Source of the DNA: an uncultured Methylophilus sp.
Lineage (GTDB): Bacteria; Pseudomonadota; Gammaproteobacteria; Burkholderiales; Methylophilaceae
Direction of reading: 5' to 3'
Length of the DNA stretch: 11,727 bases
Assembly (NCBI GenBank): GCA_936943315.1
Contig: CAKZJM010000104.1
Location: forward strand, 1 to 11,727
Shown: positions 6,264 to 11,727 of the stretch, one piece after another
Layout: each line of letters starts with the position of its first letter
Numbering within the stretch: position 1 is the stretch's first letter
Position numbers and translations under genes: made by a program
The notes under the pieces: model-generated
Told to the model about the DNA's origin: nothing
What the model saw: the letters and a program-made list of their open reading frames with translations, nothing else
Databases searched by the model: none

Positions 6264-8543
6264 ATGTCACAATACGAATCCATGCAGGCCACGAAACGTG
6301 ATGGCCGCAAGGAACCTATTAATCTCGACAAGATTCACCGTGTGATCGACTGGGCCGCACAAGGCCTGAATAATGTGTCGGTGTCGCAGGTCGAGTTGCG
6401 CTCCCATATCCAGTTTTACGATGGCATCCGTACCGATGACATCCACGAAACCATCATCAAGTCTGCCGCGGACCTGATTTCTGAAGAAACGCCAGATTAC
6501 CAATACCTGGCTGCGCGTCTCTCCATTTTTCACCTGCGCAAAATTGCCTATGGCCAGTTTGAGCCGCCAAAACTGTTTGATCATGTCACCCACCTGGTCG
6601 AGCTGGGCAAATACGACAAGCATTTGCTGAGCGATTACAGCCGTGAAGAATTCGATACCCTGAATGGGTATATCGACCACTGGCGTGACCTCAATTTCTC
6701 TTATGCCGCGGTCAAGCAGCTTGAGGGTAAATACCTGGTACAAAACCGCGTCACCAAAAAAATCTACGAGAGCCCGCAGTTCCTGTACATCCTGGTCGCC
6801 ATGAGCCTGTTTGCCAATTACAAAGGGCAGACCAGACTGGACCTGATCAAGCGCTTCTATGACGCGGTGTCTACTTTCAAAATCTCTTTGCCGACACCTA
6901 TTATGTCCGGCGTGCGTACGCCTACGCGCCAGTTCAGCTCCTGCGTGCTGATTGAGTGTGACGATAGCCTGGACAGCATCAACGCTACCTCCAGCGCCAT
7001 TGTGAAATACGTATCGCAACGCGCCGGTATCGGCGTCAACGCGGGCCGCATCCGCGCACTGGGCAGTGAGATCCGTGGTGGCGAAGCGCAACACACCGGC
7101 TGCCTGCCGTTCTACAAACTGTTCCAGTCTGCCGTGAAATCCTGCTCACAGGGTGGGGTGCGTGGCGGTGCTGCCACCTTGTTCTACCCGCTGTGGCACT
7201 TGGAAGTCGAGTCACTGCTGGTCCTCAAAAACAACCGTGGTGTCGAAGAAAACCGTGTGCGCCACCTCGATTACGGTGTGCAGATTAACCGCCTGATGTA
7301 CCAGCGCCTGATCAAAGGCCAGAACATTACCTTGTTCTCACCGCATGATGTGCCAGGCTTGTATGACGCCTTCTTTGCCGACCAGGACGAGTTCGAGCGC
7401 CTGTACACGCAATACGAGGCTGACGACAGTATCCGCAAACGCACCATGCCAGCGGTTGACCTGTTCTCACTCATGATGCAAGAGCGCGCCGGGACTGGCC
7501 GTATCTATATCCAGAACGTAGACCACTGCAACACGCACAGTCCGTTTGACCCGGTCGTCGCGCCAGTGCGCCAGTCTAACCTGTGTATGGAAATCGCGTT
7601 GCCAACCCATCCATTGAACGACATCAATGATGAAGAAGGTGAAATCGCGCTTTGTACCTTGTCGGCCTTTAACCTGGGTGCGTTGGAATCGCTGGACGAA
7701 CTGGAAGGCCTGGCTGACCTGGTGGTGCGCGCACTCGATGCCTTGCTGGAATATCAGGATTACCCGGTCAAAGCCGCATTGAATGCCACCAACAAACGCC
7801 GTTCACTAGGCGTGGGCGTCATCAACTACGCTTACTACCTGGCTAAAAATGGCACCAGCTACACCGACGAAGCCGCGCTGGGCCTGACCCACCGCACGTT
7901 TGAGGCGATTCAATATTACCTGCTCAAAGCCTCAGTGCAGTTATCCCGCGAATTTGGCCCATGCGGTGCGTTTAACGAAACCACCTACGCCAAAGGCATT
8001 TTGCCGATTGATACCTATAAAAAAGCCCTCGACGCCGTCTGCAACGAGCCATTGCTGCTCGACTGGGAAAGCCTGCGCGCCGAGATTCAGAAAGATGGCC
8101 TGCGCAACTCTACCCTGACTGCGCTAATGCCTTCTGAGACGTCCAGCCAGATCGCCAACGCCACCAACGGTATCGAGCCACCGCGTGGCCTGGTTTCTGT
8201 CAAGCAGTCCAAAGACGGTATCTTGCGTCAGGTGGTGCCAGAGATTGAGCGCCTGCGTGACCAGTATCAGTTACTGTGGAAAATGCCGAACAACGAGGGG
8301 TACCTCAAACTGGTCGGTGTGATGCAGAAGTTTGTCGACCAATCCATTTCTGCCAACACCAACTACGACCCGACCCGTTTTGAAGGCGGCCGCGTGCCTA
8401 TGAAGCAGTTGCTCAAAGACTTGCTGCAAGTGTACAAGCTAGGCATTAAAACGCTGTACTACCATAACACGCGTGATGGTGCGACTGAAGGTGGCACTGA
8501 GGCGGAAGATGATGGTTGTGCTAGCGGCGCCTGCAAAATTTAA
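6264..8543 (+). CDS. nrdA: Class Ia ribonucleoside-diphosphate reductase, large (alpha) subunit
   Basis: Catalytic subunit that reduces ribonucleoside diphosphates to deoxyribonucleotides, working with NrdB in the cytoplasm. It has 759 residues (E. coli NrdA 761). An ATP cone for allosteric activity control covers about 8-95 (KRDGRKEPINLDKI). Active-site residues are all present: the redox pair C227 (SSCVLI) and C464 (CTLSAFNLG), the thiyl-radical C441 with N439 and E443 (SNLCMEI), and Y732/Y733 (KTLYYHNTRDG) for radical transfer. The C-terminal tail DDGCASGACKI carries C752 and C757, which accept electrons from thioredoxin or glutaredoxin. This is clearly the aerobic, diiron-radical class and needs no cobalamin, yet it stands under a cobalamin riboswitch and two NrdR boxes. 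A good Shine-Dalgarno supports the start. It is followed by a 368-base gap and nrdB. Confidence 0.98.
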   Translation: MSQYESMQATKRDGRKEPINLDKIHRVIDWAAQGLNNVSVSQVELRSHIQFYDGIRTDDIHETIIKSAADLISEETPDYQYLAARLSIFHLRKIAYGQFEPPKLFDHVTHLVELGKYDKHLLSDYSREEFDTLNGYIDHWRDLNFSYAAVKQLEGKYLVQNRVTKKIYESPQFLYILVAMSLFANYKGQTRLDLIKRFYDAVSTFKISLPTPIMSGVRTPTRQFSSCVLIECDDSLDSINATSSAIVKYVSQRAGIGVNAGRIRALGSEIRGGEAQHTGCLPFYKLFQSAVKSCSQGGVRGGAATLFYPLWHLEVESLLVLKNNRGVEENRVRHLDYGVQINRLMYQRLIKGQNITLFSPHDVPGLYDAFFADQDEFERLYTQYEADDSIRKRTMPAVDLFSLMMQERAGTGRIYIQNVDHCNTHSPFDPVVAPVRQSNLCMEIALPTHPLNDINDEEGEIALCTLSAFNLGALESLDELEGLADLVVRALDALLEYQDYPVKAALNATNKRRSLGVGVINYAYYLAKNGTSYTDEAALGLTHRTFEAIQYYLLKASVQLSREFGPCGAFNETTYAKGILPIDTYKKALDAVCNEPLLLDWESLRAEIQKDGLRNSTLTALMPSETSSQIANATNGIEPPRGLVSVKQSKDGILRQVVPEIERLRDQYQLLWKMPNNEGYLKLVGVMQKFVDQSISANTNYDPTRFEGGRVPMKQLLKDLLQVYKLGIKTLYYHNTRDGATEGGTEAEDDGCASGACKI

Positions 8544-8554
8544 ATAAGCATTGA

Positions 8555-8675
8555 CTCAGTGGCTGCGCGGGCAAATTGCTGCGTTGTGCGGTGCGCGAAA
8601 TCCTCATGTACTCTCGCGTACATCCCGGTTTCTGTGCTCCGGGCGCCTTGCACTTCCTCCGGCTCGCTCGCTTAC
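8555..8675 (+). repeat. 121-bp structured repeat, copy A
   Basis: Aligns without gaps to the 121-bp copies at 8775-8895 (opposite strand) and 10045-10165. Shared blocks are AGTGGCT at the 5' end (8558-8564), GCGGGCAAATTG (8568-8579), CCGGGCGCCTTG (8639-8650) and CTCGCTCGCTTA (8663-8674). The middle differs but keeps a hairpin tip, ATGTAC (8606-8611) with GTACAT (8618-8623). This is the most diverged copy, with degraded ends. It begins 11 bases after the nrdA stop. Confidence 0.85.
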
Positions 8676-8727
8676 TCAGCATTTATTAAGTGGCTGCGTA
8701 AGTTGAGGCGTAGCTCTATGTAATACG

Positions 8728-8751
8728 ATTCATGCGCAGAAGCGCATGGAT
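8728..8751 (+). other. Strong hairpin between repeat copies A and B
   Basis: CATGCGC (8731-8737) pairs with GCGCATG (8742-8748) around AGAA, and the flanking ATT/GAT extend the stem to 10 bp with one G-U pair. No U-tract follows. It sits in the 99-base segment between the inverted repeat copies and would form the apex of the larger hairpin. The same segment has a second AAGTGGCTGCG head (8688-8698), perhaps a fragment of another copy. No gene is seen in 8544-8911. Confidence 0.5.
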
Positions 8752-8774
8752 TTAAGGGGTTTGAACAAAAACGA

Positions 8775-8895
8775 ATAAGTGAGCGAGCGGGATGAAGTAC
8801 AAGGCGCCCGGAACGCACGAACCGAGACAGTACAAATAGTACGGCGAGGTTAGTAGTACCGCGTAACGCAGTAATTCGCCCGCGCAGCCACTTAT
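8775..8895 (-). repeat. 121-bp structured repeat, copy B (inverted)
   Basis: The reverse complement aligns to the copy at 10045-10165 over exactly 121 bases with 19 differences and no gaps, about 84 % identity by hand count. Its ends read ATAAGTG on one side and CACTTAT on the other, a terminal inverted repeat. It faces copy A across 99 bases, so the two can pair into one long hairpin in the nrdA-nrdB transcript: GGCTGCGCGGGC at 8561-8572 matches GCCCGCGCAGCC at 8878-8889. It ends 16 bases before the nrdB start. Confidence 0.88.
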
Positions 8896-8911
8896 CACTC
8901 AAGGAACACAG

Positions 8912-10045
8912 ATGGCCTACAGCATCTTTACCAAAACCGACAACGACCAACTCAAAGAACCCATGTTTTTCGGCCAACCCGTCAATGTGGCGCGGTATGA
9001 CCAGCAAAAATATCCTGTGTTCGAGAAGTTGATCGAGAAACAACTGTCCTTCTTCTGGCGTCCAGAAGAGGTCGATGTGTCGCAAGACCGCGCCGACTAC
9101 CAAGGCCTGCCAGAGCATGAAAAGCATATTTTCATCAGCAACCTGAAGTATCAGACGCTGCTCGACTCCATCCAGGGCCGTAGCCCCAATGTGGCCTTGT
9201 TGCCACTGGTGTCTCTGCCCGAGCTGGAAACCTGGATTGAAACCTGGGCGTTTTCTGAGACCATCCACTCGCGCTCATACACCCACATCATCCGCAACAT
9301 CATCAATGACCCATCCGTCATTTTTGACGATATCGTGCGCAATCAAAACATCACCGCGCGTGCGTCAGATATCGCCCATTATTACGACGAGCTGATTCAG
9401 CAGACCATGCTGTATTCACAGCTGGGCGAGGGCAATCATGTCATCAACGGCGAAACCAAAGTGGTCAACAAGCGCGAGCTGAAAAAGCTGCTTTACCGCT
9501 GCCTGATGAACGTGAATATTCTCGAAGCTATCCGCTTTTATGTCAGCTTTGCCTGCTCGTTCGCCTTTGCCGAGCGCAAGGTGATGGAAGGCAACGCCAA
9601 AATCATCCGCCTGATTGCGCGTGACGAAGCCCTGCACCTCACCGGCACCCAGCACATTCTCAATATCATGCGCTCCGGGCAAGACGACCCCGAGTTCGCC
9701 GAGATTGCCGCCGAGTTGCACACTGAGTGCTTTGAGATGTTTAAAACCGCTGCCGAGAAAGAAAAAGAATGGGCAGAATACCTGTTTAAAGATGGCTCCA
9801 TGATTGGCTTGAACAAAGACATTCTTTGCCAATACGTGGAATACATCACCAACACCCGTATGGCCTCAGTTGGCTTGCCACCGGCATTCCCCAATGCCAA
9901 AAACAACCCGATTCCATGGATCAACACCTGGCTTGCATCAGACACCGTACAAGTGGCGCCGCAAGAGGTAGAATTAAGTTCATACCTGATTGGTCAGATT
10001 GATTCGGAAGTATCCGCCGACGACCTGAACGATTTTGAACTCTAA
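8912..10045 (+). CDS. nrdB: Class Ia ribonucleoside-diphosphate reductase, small (beta) subunit
   Basis: Radical-generating partner of NrdA: it houses the diiron-tyrosyl radical cofactor. It has 377 residues (E. coli 376). All iron ligands and the radical tyrosine are present one residue later than in E. coli: D85 (LLDSIQGRSP), E116 and H119 (WAFSETIHSRSYTH), Y123, E205 (NILEAIRFY), E239 and H242 (ARDEALHLTG). The C-terminal peptide SYLIGQIDSEVSADDLNDFEL is the tail that docks on NrdA and carries the conserved tyrosine. AAGGA at 8901-8905 is a good ribosome site 6 bases before the ATG. It is separated from nrdA by an inverted pair of 121-bp repeats, and a third copy starts on the last base of its stop codon. 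The downstream ferredoxin gene matches the E. coli nrdAB-yfaE order. Confidence 0.98.
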   Translation: MAYSIFTKTDNDQLKEPMFFGQPVNVARYDQQKYPVFEKLIEKQLSFFWRPEEVDVSQDRADYQGLPEHEKHIFISNLKYQTLLDSIQGRSPNVALLPLVSLPELETWIETWAFSETIHSRSYTHIIRNIINDPSVIFDDIVRNQNITARASDIAHYYDELIQQTMLYSQLGEGNHVINGETKVVNKRELKKLLYRCLMNVNILEAIRFYVSFACSFAFAERKVMEGNAKIIRLIARDEALHLTGTQHILNIMRSGQDDPEFAEIAAELHTECFEMFKTAAEKEKEWAEYLFKDGSMIGLNKDILCQYVEYITNTRMASVGLPPAFPNAKNNPIPWINTWLASDTVQVAPQEVELSSYLIGQIDSEVSADDLNDFEL

Positions 10046-10165
10046 TAAGTGGCTTTGCGGGCAAATTGCGGCGTTGCGCGGTACTCACAACTTCGCCGTA
10101 CTATCTGTACTGTCTCAGTTGTTGCGTTCCGGGCGCCTTGCACTTTATCCCGCACAGTCACTTAT
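10045..10165 (+). repeat. 121-bp structured repeat, copy C
   Basis: Best-preserved copy. The ends ATAAGTGGCT (10045-10054) and AGTCACTTAT (10156-10165) are near-perfect inverted repeats, followed inward by GCGGG (10057-10061) and CCCGC (10149-10153). The middle has CAAC..GTTG around GTAC-TATCT-GTAC, so the whole element can fold as one imperfect hairpin. It abuts the nrdB stop codon (10043-10045) and separates nrdB from the ferredoxin gene. No target-site duplication is evident. It resembles a REP/MITE-like extragenic palindrome; no transposase is present here. Confidence 0.88.
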
Positions 10166-10204
10166 CGATTGTTTCGCTATTAAGCTTGAAAAGACTTTTT
10201 TACC

Positions 10205-10615
10205 GTGATCAGCATCCGCAGCCAGCACAGCCGCTTTAGCCTGCTCCCGCAAGAAACCCTGCTCGAAGGCCTCGAACGCACCGGCCACGAAGTAGAGTAT
10301 CAATGCCGGAGCGGTTTTTGTGGTGCCTGCCGCGTGCGCATGCTCGATGGCGAAGTCGATTACGTTGAACTGCCACTCGCCTTTATCGCCGCCGATGAAA
10401 TTCTCCCATGCTGCTGCGTGCCTAAGTCTGACCTCTGGCTAGACTGCGAACTCCGCTTTGACCTGCAAACCGCCCAGATGCAAGACGATATGTTCCCAGC
10501 ACAACAATCCCTGTTTGATGAAGACCTGCCAACGGTAGACACGCCCGTGAAAAAACTGCTGCGTAGAAGAGTGGTTAAAAATAACGTGCAGGCCAGCAAC
10601 CTGTCATTGTTCTAA
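10205..10615 (+). CDS. YfaE-like [2Fe-2S] ferredoxin with C-terminal extension
   Basis: Plant-type ferredoxin related to E. coli YfaE, which keeps the NrdB diiron-tyrosyl cofactor in working order. Cluster ligands are C34, C39 and C42 (EYQCRSGFCGAC) and the first Cys of LPCCCVP (C69); C70 and C71 are also conserved in YfaE. The ferredoxin fold ends near residue 83, about the length of E. coli YfaE (84 residues). A ~53-residue tail follows with no recognised domain: an acidic part, then a basic stretch KKLLRRR (116-122), then NNVQASNLSLF at the end. Two peptides in the tail, QQSLF (100-104) and the terminal NLSLF (132-136), resemble the sliding-clamp-binding motif QLSLF. The start is GTG: a stop at 10187-10189 in frame excludes much extension, and no good Shine-Dalgarno is visible. 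It is the third gene of the nrd operon, after repeat C. Could be named yfaE; function is by analogy. Confidence 0.9.
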   Translation: MISIRSQHSRFSLLPQETLLEGLERTGHEVEYQCRSGFCGACRVRMLDGEVDYVELPLAFIAADEILPCCCVPKSDLWLDCELRFDLQTAQMQDDMFPAQQSLFDEDLPTVDTPVKKLLRRRVVKNNVQASNLSLF

Positions 10616-10616
10616 T

Positions 10617-10645
10617 AGCCTCTTAATTGGCTTTTGCCAAAGGCT
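10617..10645. terminator. Possible bidirectional terminator hairpin between ferredoxin and toxin genes
   Basis: TTGGC (10627-10631) pairs with GCCAA (10636-10640) around TTTT, and AGCC (10617-10620) pairs with GGCT (10642-10645) outside an internal loop. It lies exactly between two convergent genes and touches the stop of the toxin gene. There is no U-tract on either strand, so termination is only suggested by position. Confidence 0.4.
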
Positions 10646-11052
10646 TAGGATGCTCCAAACGGATTAAGCAAAGGCACATCAAAACGCTCAAAATCCCGGA
10701 CATTGCGAGTCACCACAGTGAGTTTGTGTCTCAACGCCGTAGCGGCAATCATGGCATCTTCATATACTGTGTCAGATTGGCGATGCATCAAGGTTGCCCA
10801 TAGCCTGAAAGTCGCTGCATCCATCGTTAACACATTGTAAGTAAGCGCGACCTGATCCGCCCAAGTCTCTATGGCTGCTGCTTTCTGGCTATCTTGTTCA
10901 CGGGTGATTTCGATACCTGCTTGAATTTCGCCGAGAGTCACGGCGCTCAGATATAAGTCTTCATCTGCAACTTCTTCTAGCCATGCAAGAACGCCACCAT
11001 GTGGTCGAGGTTTGCGCAGTTCAGAAACGATGTTGGTGTCGAGTAAATACAT
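10645..11052 (-). CDS. PIN-domain toxin (VapC/FitB family)
   Basis: Type II toxin of 135 residues, a PIN-domain ribonuclease that would cleave RNA (tRNA or rRNA in characterised relatives) using Mg2+ or Mn2+. The N-terminal MYLLDTNIVSELRKPRP is typical of the FitB-like branch. Acidic active-site residues are visible at D5, E42 (TLGEIQAG), D99 (VYEDAMIAATAL) and D120 (TRNVRDF). The gene begins 8 bases after the stop of the Phd/YefM-type antitoxin on the same strand and has no ribosome site of its own, so translational coupling is likely. It converges with the nrd operon. All key residues are present, so it is probably functional. The cellular target cannot be told from sequence. Confidence 0.92.
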   Translation of the reverse strand: MYLLDTNIVSELRKPRPHGGVLAWLEEVADEDLYLSAVTLGEIQAGIEITREQDSQKAAAIETWADQVALTYNVLTMDAATFRLWATLMHRQSDTVYEDAMIAATALRHKLTVVTRNVRDFERFDVPLLNPFGAS

Positions 11053-11060
11053 ATGTGTAT

Positions 11061-11315
11061 TTACAACGGCGAAACTACGCGACGATTCGCGTTACCACGT
11101 GCAGGTATGATCAAGTCAATACGATCATCCTCTGCCAGCAGCAAAGCCTTGAGTGAAGGGCGCGCAGTATTGTTTAAGCGCTTCCACTCAGCCATGGGGA
11201 CCAACACTGCTGTTTCTGTCCCGCGCCGTGTGACTACCTGCGGCCCCTCGCTCAAGCAGGTGTCCAACAGTTCACTAAAACGCGACTTTGCATCTTGTAC
11301 AGGCCAACTGTTCAT
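11061..11315 (-). CDS. Type II antitoxin, Phd/YefM family
   Basis: Protein of 84 residues that should bind and block the PIN toxin encoded just downstream and repress its own operon. The N-terminal half is the Phd/YefM DNA-binding fold, with WPVQDAKSRFSELLDTCL then TRRGTETAVLVPMAEWKRL. The C-terminal half (about 50-84) is the variable toxin-binding part. A strong ribosome site, GGAGGT (complement of 11321-11326), lies 5 bases before the ATG. The promoter and a direct-repeat operator candidate are just upstream. Antitoxin first and toxin second, with an 8-base gap, is the standard layout. Confidence 0.92.
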   Translation of the reverse strand: MNSWPVQDAKSRFSELLDTCLSEGPQVVTRRGTETAVLVPMAEWKRLNNTARPSLKALLLAEDDRIDLIIPARGNANRRVVSPL

Positions 11316-11338
11316 AGTGCACCTCCAAAAATTTAAAA

Positions 11339-11384
11339 TGACTAGTTATCTGACTAGTTTAAGATGATTTGGTTTATTCTACAA
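11339..11384 (-). promoter_or_regulatory. Promoter and likely operator of the antitoxin-toxin operon
   Basis: On the - strand TTGTAG (11384-11379), a 17-bp spacer and TAAACT (11361-11356) form a partial sigma70 promoter. TGACTAGTT occurs twice (11339-11347 and 11351-11359), each around the palindrome ACTAGT. These copies overlap the -10 and the start region, as expected for an autorepressing antitoxin. Supported by position and repeat only. Confidence 0.55.
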
Positions 11385-11486
11385 GTATCTGGATTTATGC
11401 AGATCCGTGCTTGCTGTTAAAGGCTTTACTCAAGCGCTCATCAGTTTTAAATTAGAGTAACTCACATTTTGTCTGTCTAAACCCTT

Positions 11487-11727
11487 ATGAAAATCATCAA
11501 TATCAGTGCAGCAAAAACACAGCTTTCCAAATTGATTGATCAGGCTGTAAAAGGTGAGGCTTTTATTATTGCCAAATCGGGCAAACCGCTGGTTAAAGTC
11601 ATTAAATTAGATATCACTGAAAAGCTCGTTACCAAACGCATCGGTTTTATGAAAGGTCAAATTCAGGTTCCAGATGACTTTGACGTCATGGGAAAGCCTG
11701 AAATCACCCGCCGATTTGAGGGGACGT
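11487..11727 (+). CDS. Second type II antitoxin, Phd/YefM family, cut by window end
   Basis: Open frame from ATG 11487 to the window edge, 80 residues so far. The N-terminus MKIINISAAKTQLSKLIDQA and the following KGEAFIIAKSGKPLVKVIKL are the Phd/YefM antitoxin fold. The end, IGFMKGQIQVPDDFD followed by MGKPEITRRFEG, matches the C-terminal toxin-binding tail of a common antitoxin subfamily paired with VapC PIN toxins, so the stop should be only a few codons away and a toxin gene should follow. It has little similarity to the antitoxin at 11061-11315 beyond the fold, so this is a separate module and not a duplication. No strong ribosome site is visible before it. The gap 11316-11486 holds only the promoter region of the first module and no other gene. 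Confidence 0.88.
   Translation, partial: MKIINISAAKTQLSKLIDQAVKGEAFIIAKSGKPLVKVIKLDITEKLVTKRIGFMKGQIQVPDDFDVMGKPEITRRFEGT

Noticed and set aside
6208..6345. 45-codon upstream ORF overlapping the nrdA start
   Set aside because: No ribosome site, no recognisable peptide, and it runs out of frame into nrdA; too weak to call a leader peptide.
6267..7094. 275-residue antisense open frame within nrdA
   Set aside because: It mirrors a strongly conserved NrdA coding region, has no recognisable family features and no ribosome site, and is a shadow of codon bias.
8544..8911. Inverted repeats between nrdA and nrdB as a CRISPR array or insertion sequence
   Set aside because: The units are 121 bp, inverted rather than direct, without regular short repeats or spacers, and no transposase gene lies between them.
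8672..9268. 198-residue - strand open frame over repeat B and the start of nrdB
   Set aside because: It spans a non-coding repeat and the antisense of highly conserved NrdB sequence, so it is a shadow.

Overview
The window looks like a proteobacterial chromosome with roughly balanced base composition. NrdA and NrdB are close to the E. coli proteins, but the iron-uptake genes, the cobalamin riboswitch and the general coding style fit a betaproteobacterium. I suspect a methylotroph of the Methylophilaceae type. That placement is inference: no rRNA or other diagnostic marker is present.

Left part (1-4322): a siderophore-uptake locus on the + strand. It holds the 3' part of a FecR-type anti-sigma regulator, a TonB-dependent siderophore receptor with an N-terminal STN signalling domain, and a PepSY-associated membrane protein of the kind found beside such receptors. 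FecR, the STN receptor and (by family knowledge) an ECF sigma factor off the left edge would form a cell-surface signalling relay. The receptor is broken by a one-base frameshift near 2665-2670. FecR also seems to change frame near the window edge, so the locus is either decaying or carries sequence errors.

Middle (4339-5610, - strand): an OmpP1/FadL-family outer-membrane protein, convergent with the PepSY gene. A 653-base divergent gap follows. It contains a pair of NrdR boxes 32 bp apart, a sigma70-like promoter with one NrdR box inside its spacer, and a complete cobalamin riboswitch with a visible L5-L13 kissing-loop match and an exact 14-bp tandem duplication inside the aptamer.

Right-centre (6264-10615, + strand): a class Ia ribonucleotide reductase operon, nrdA - nrdB - YfaE-like ferredoxin. 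NrdR should sense the nucleotide state and the riboswitch should sense cobalamin. A B12-independent reductase under a B12 riboswitch implies a B12-dependent (class II) reductase elsewhere in the genome. Three copies of a 121-bp foldable repeat sit in the junctions of this operon, two of them as an inverted pair between nrdA and nrdB. The ferredoxin has an unusual C-terminal tail with two peptides resembling the DNA sliding-clamp-binding motif.

Right end (10645-11727): a Phd/YefM-type antitoxin and PIN-domain toxin pair on the - strand, then the start of a second, unrelated antitoxin gene on the + strand that runs off the window.
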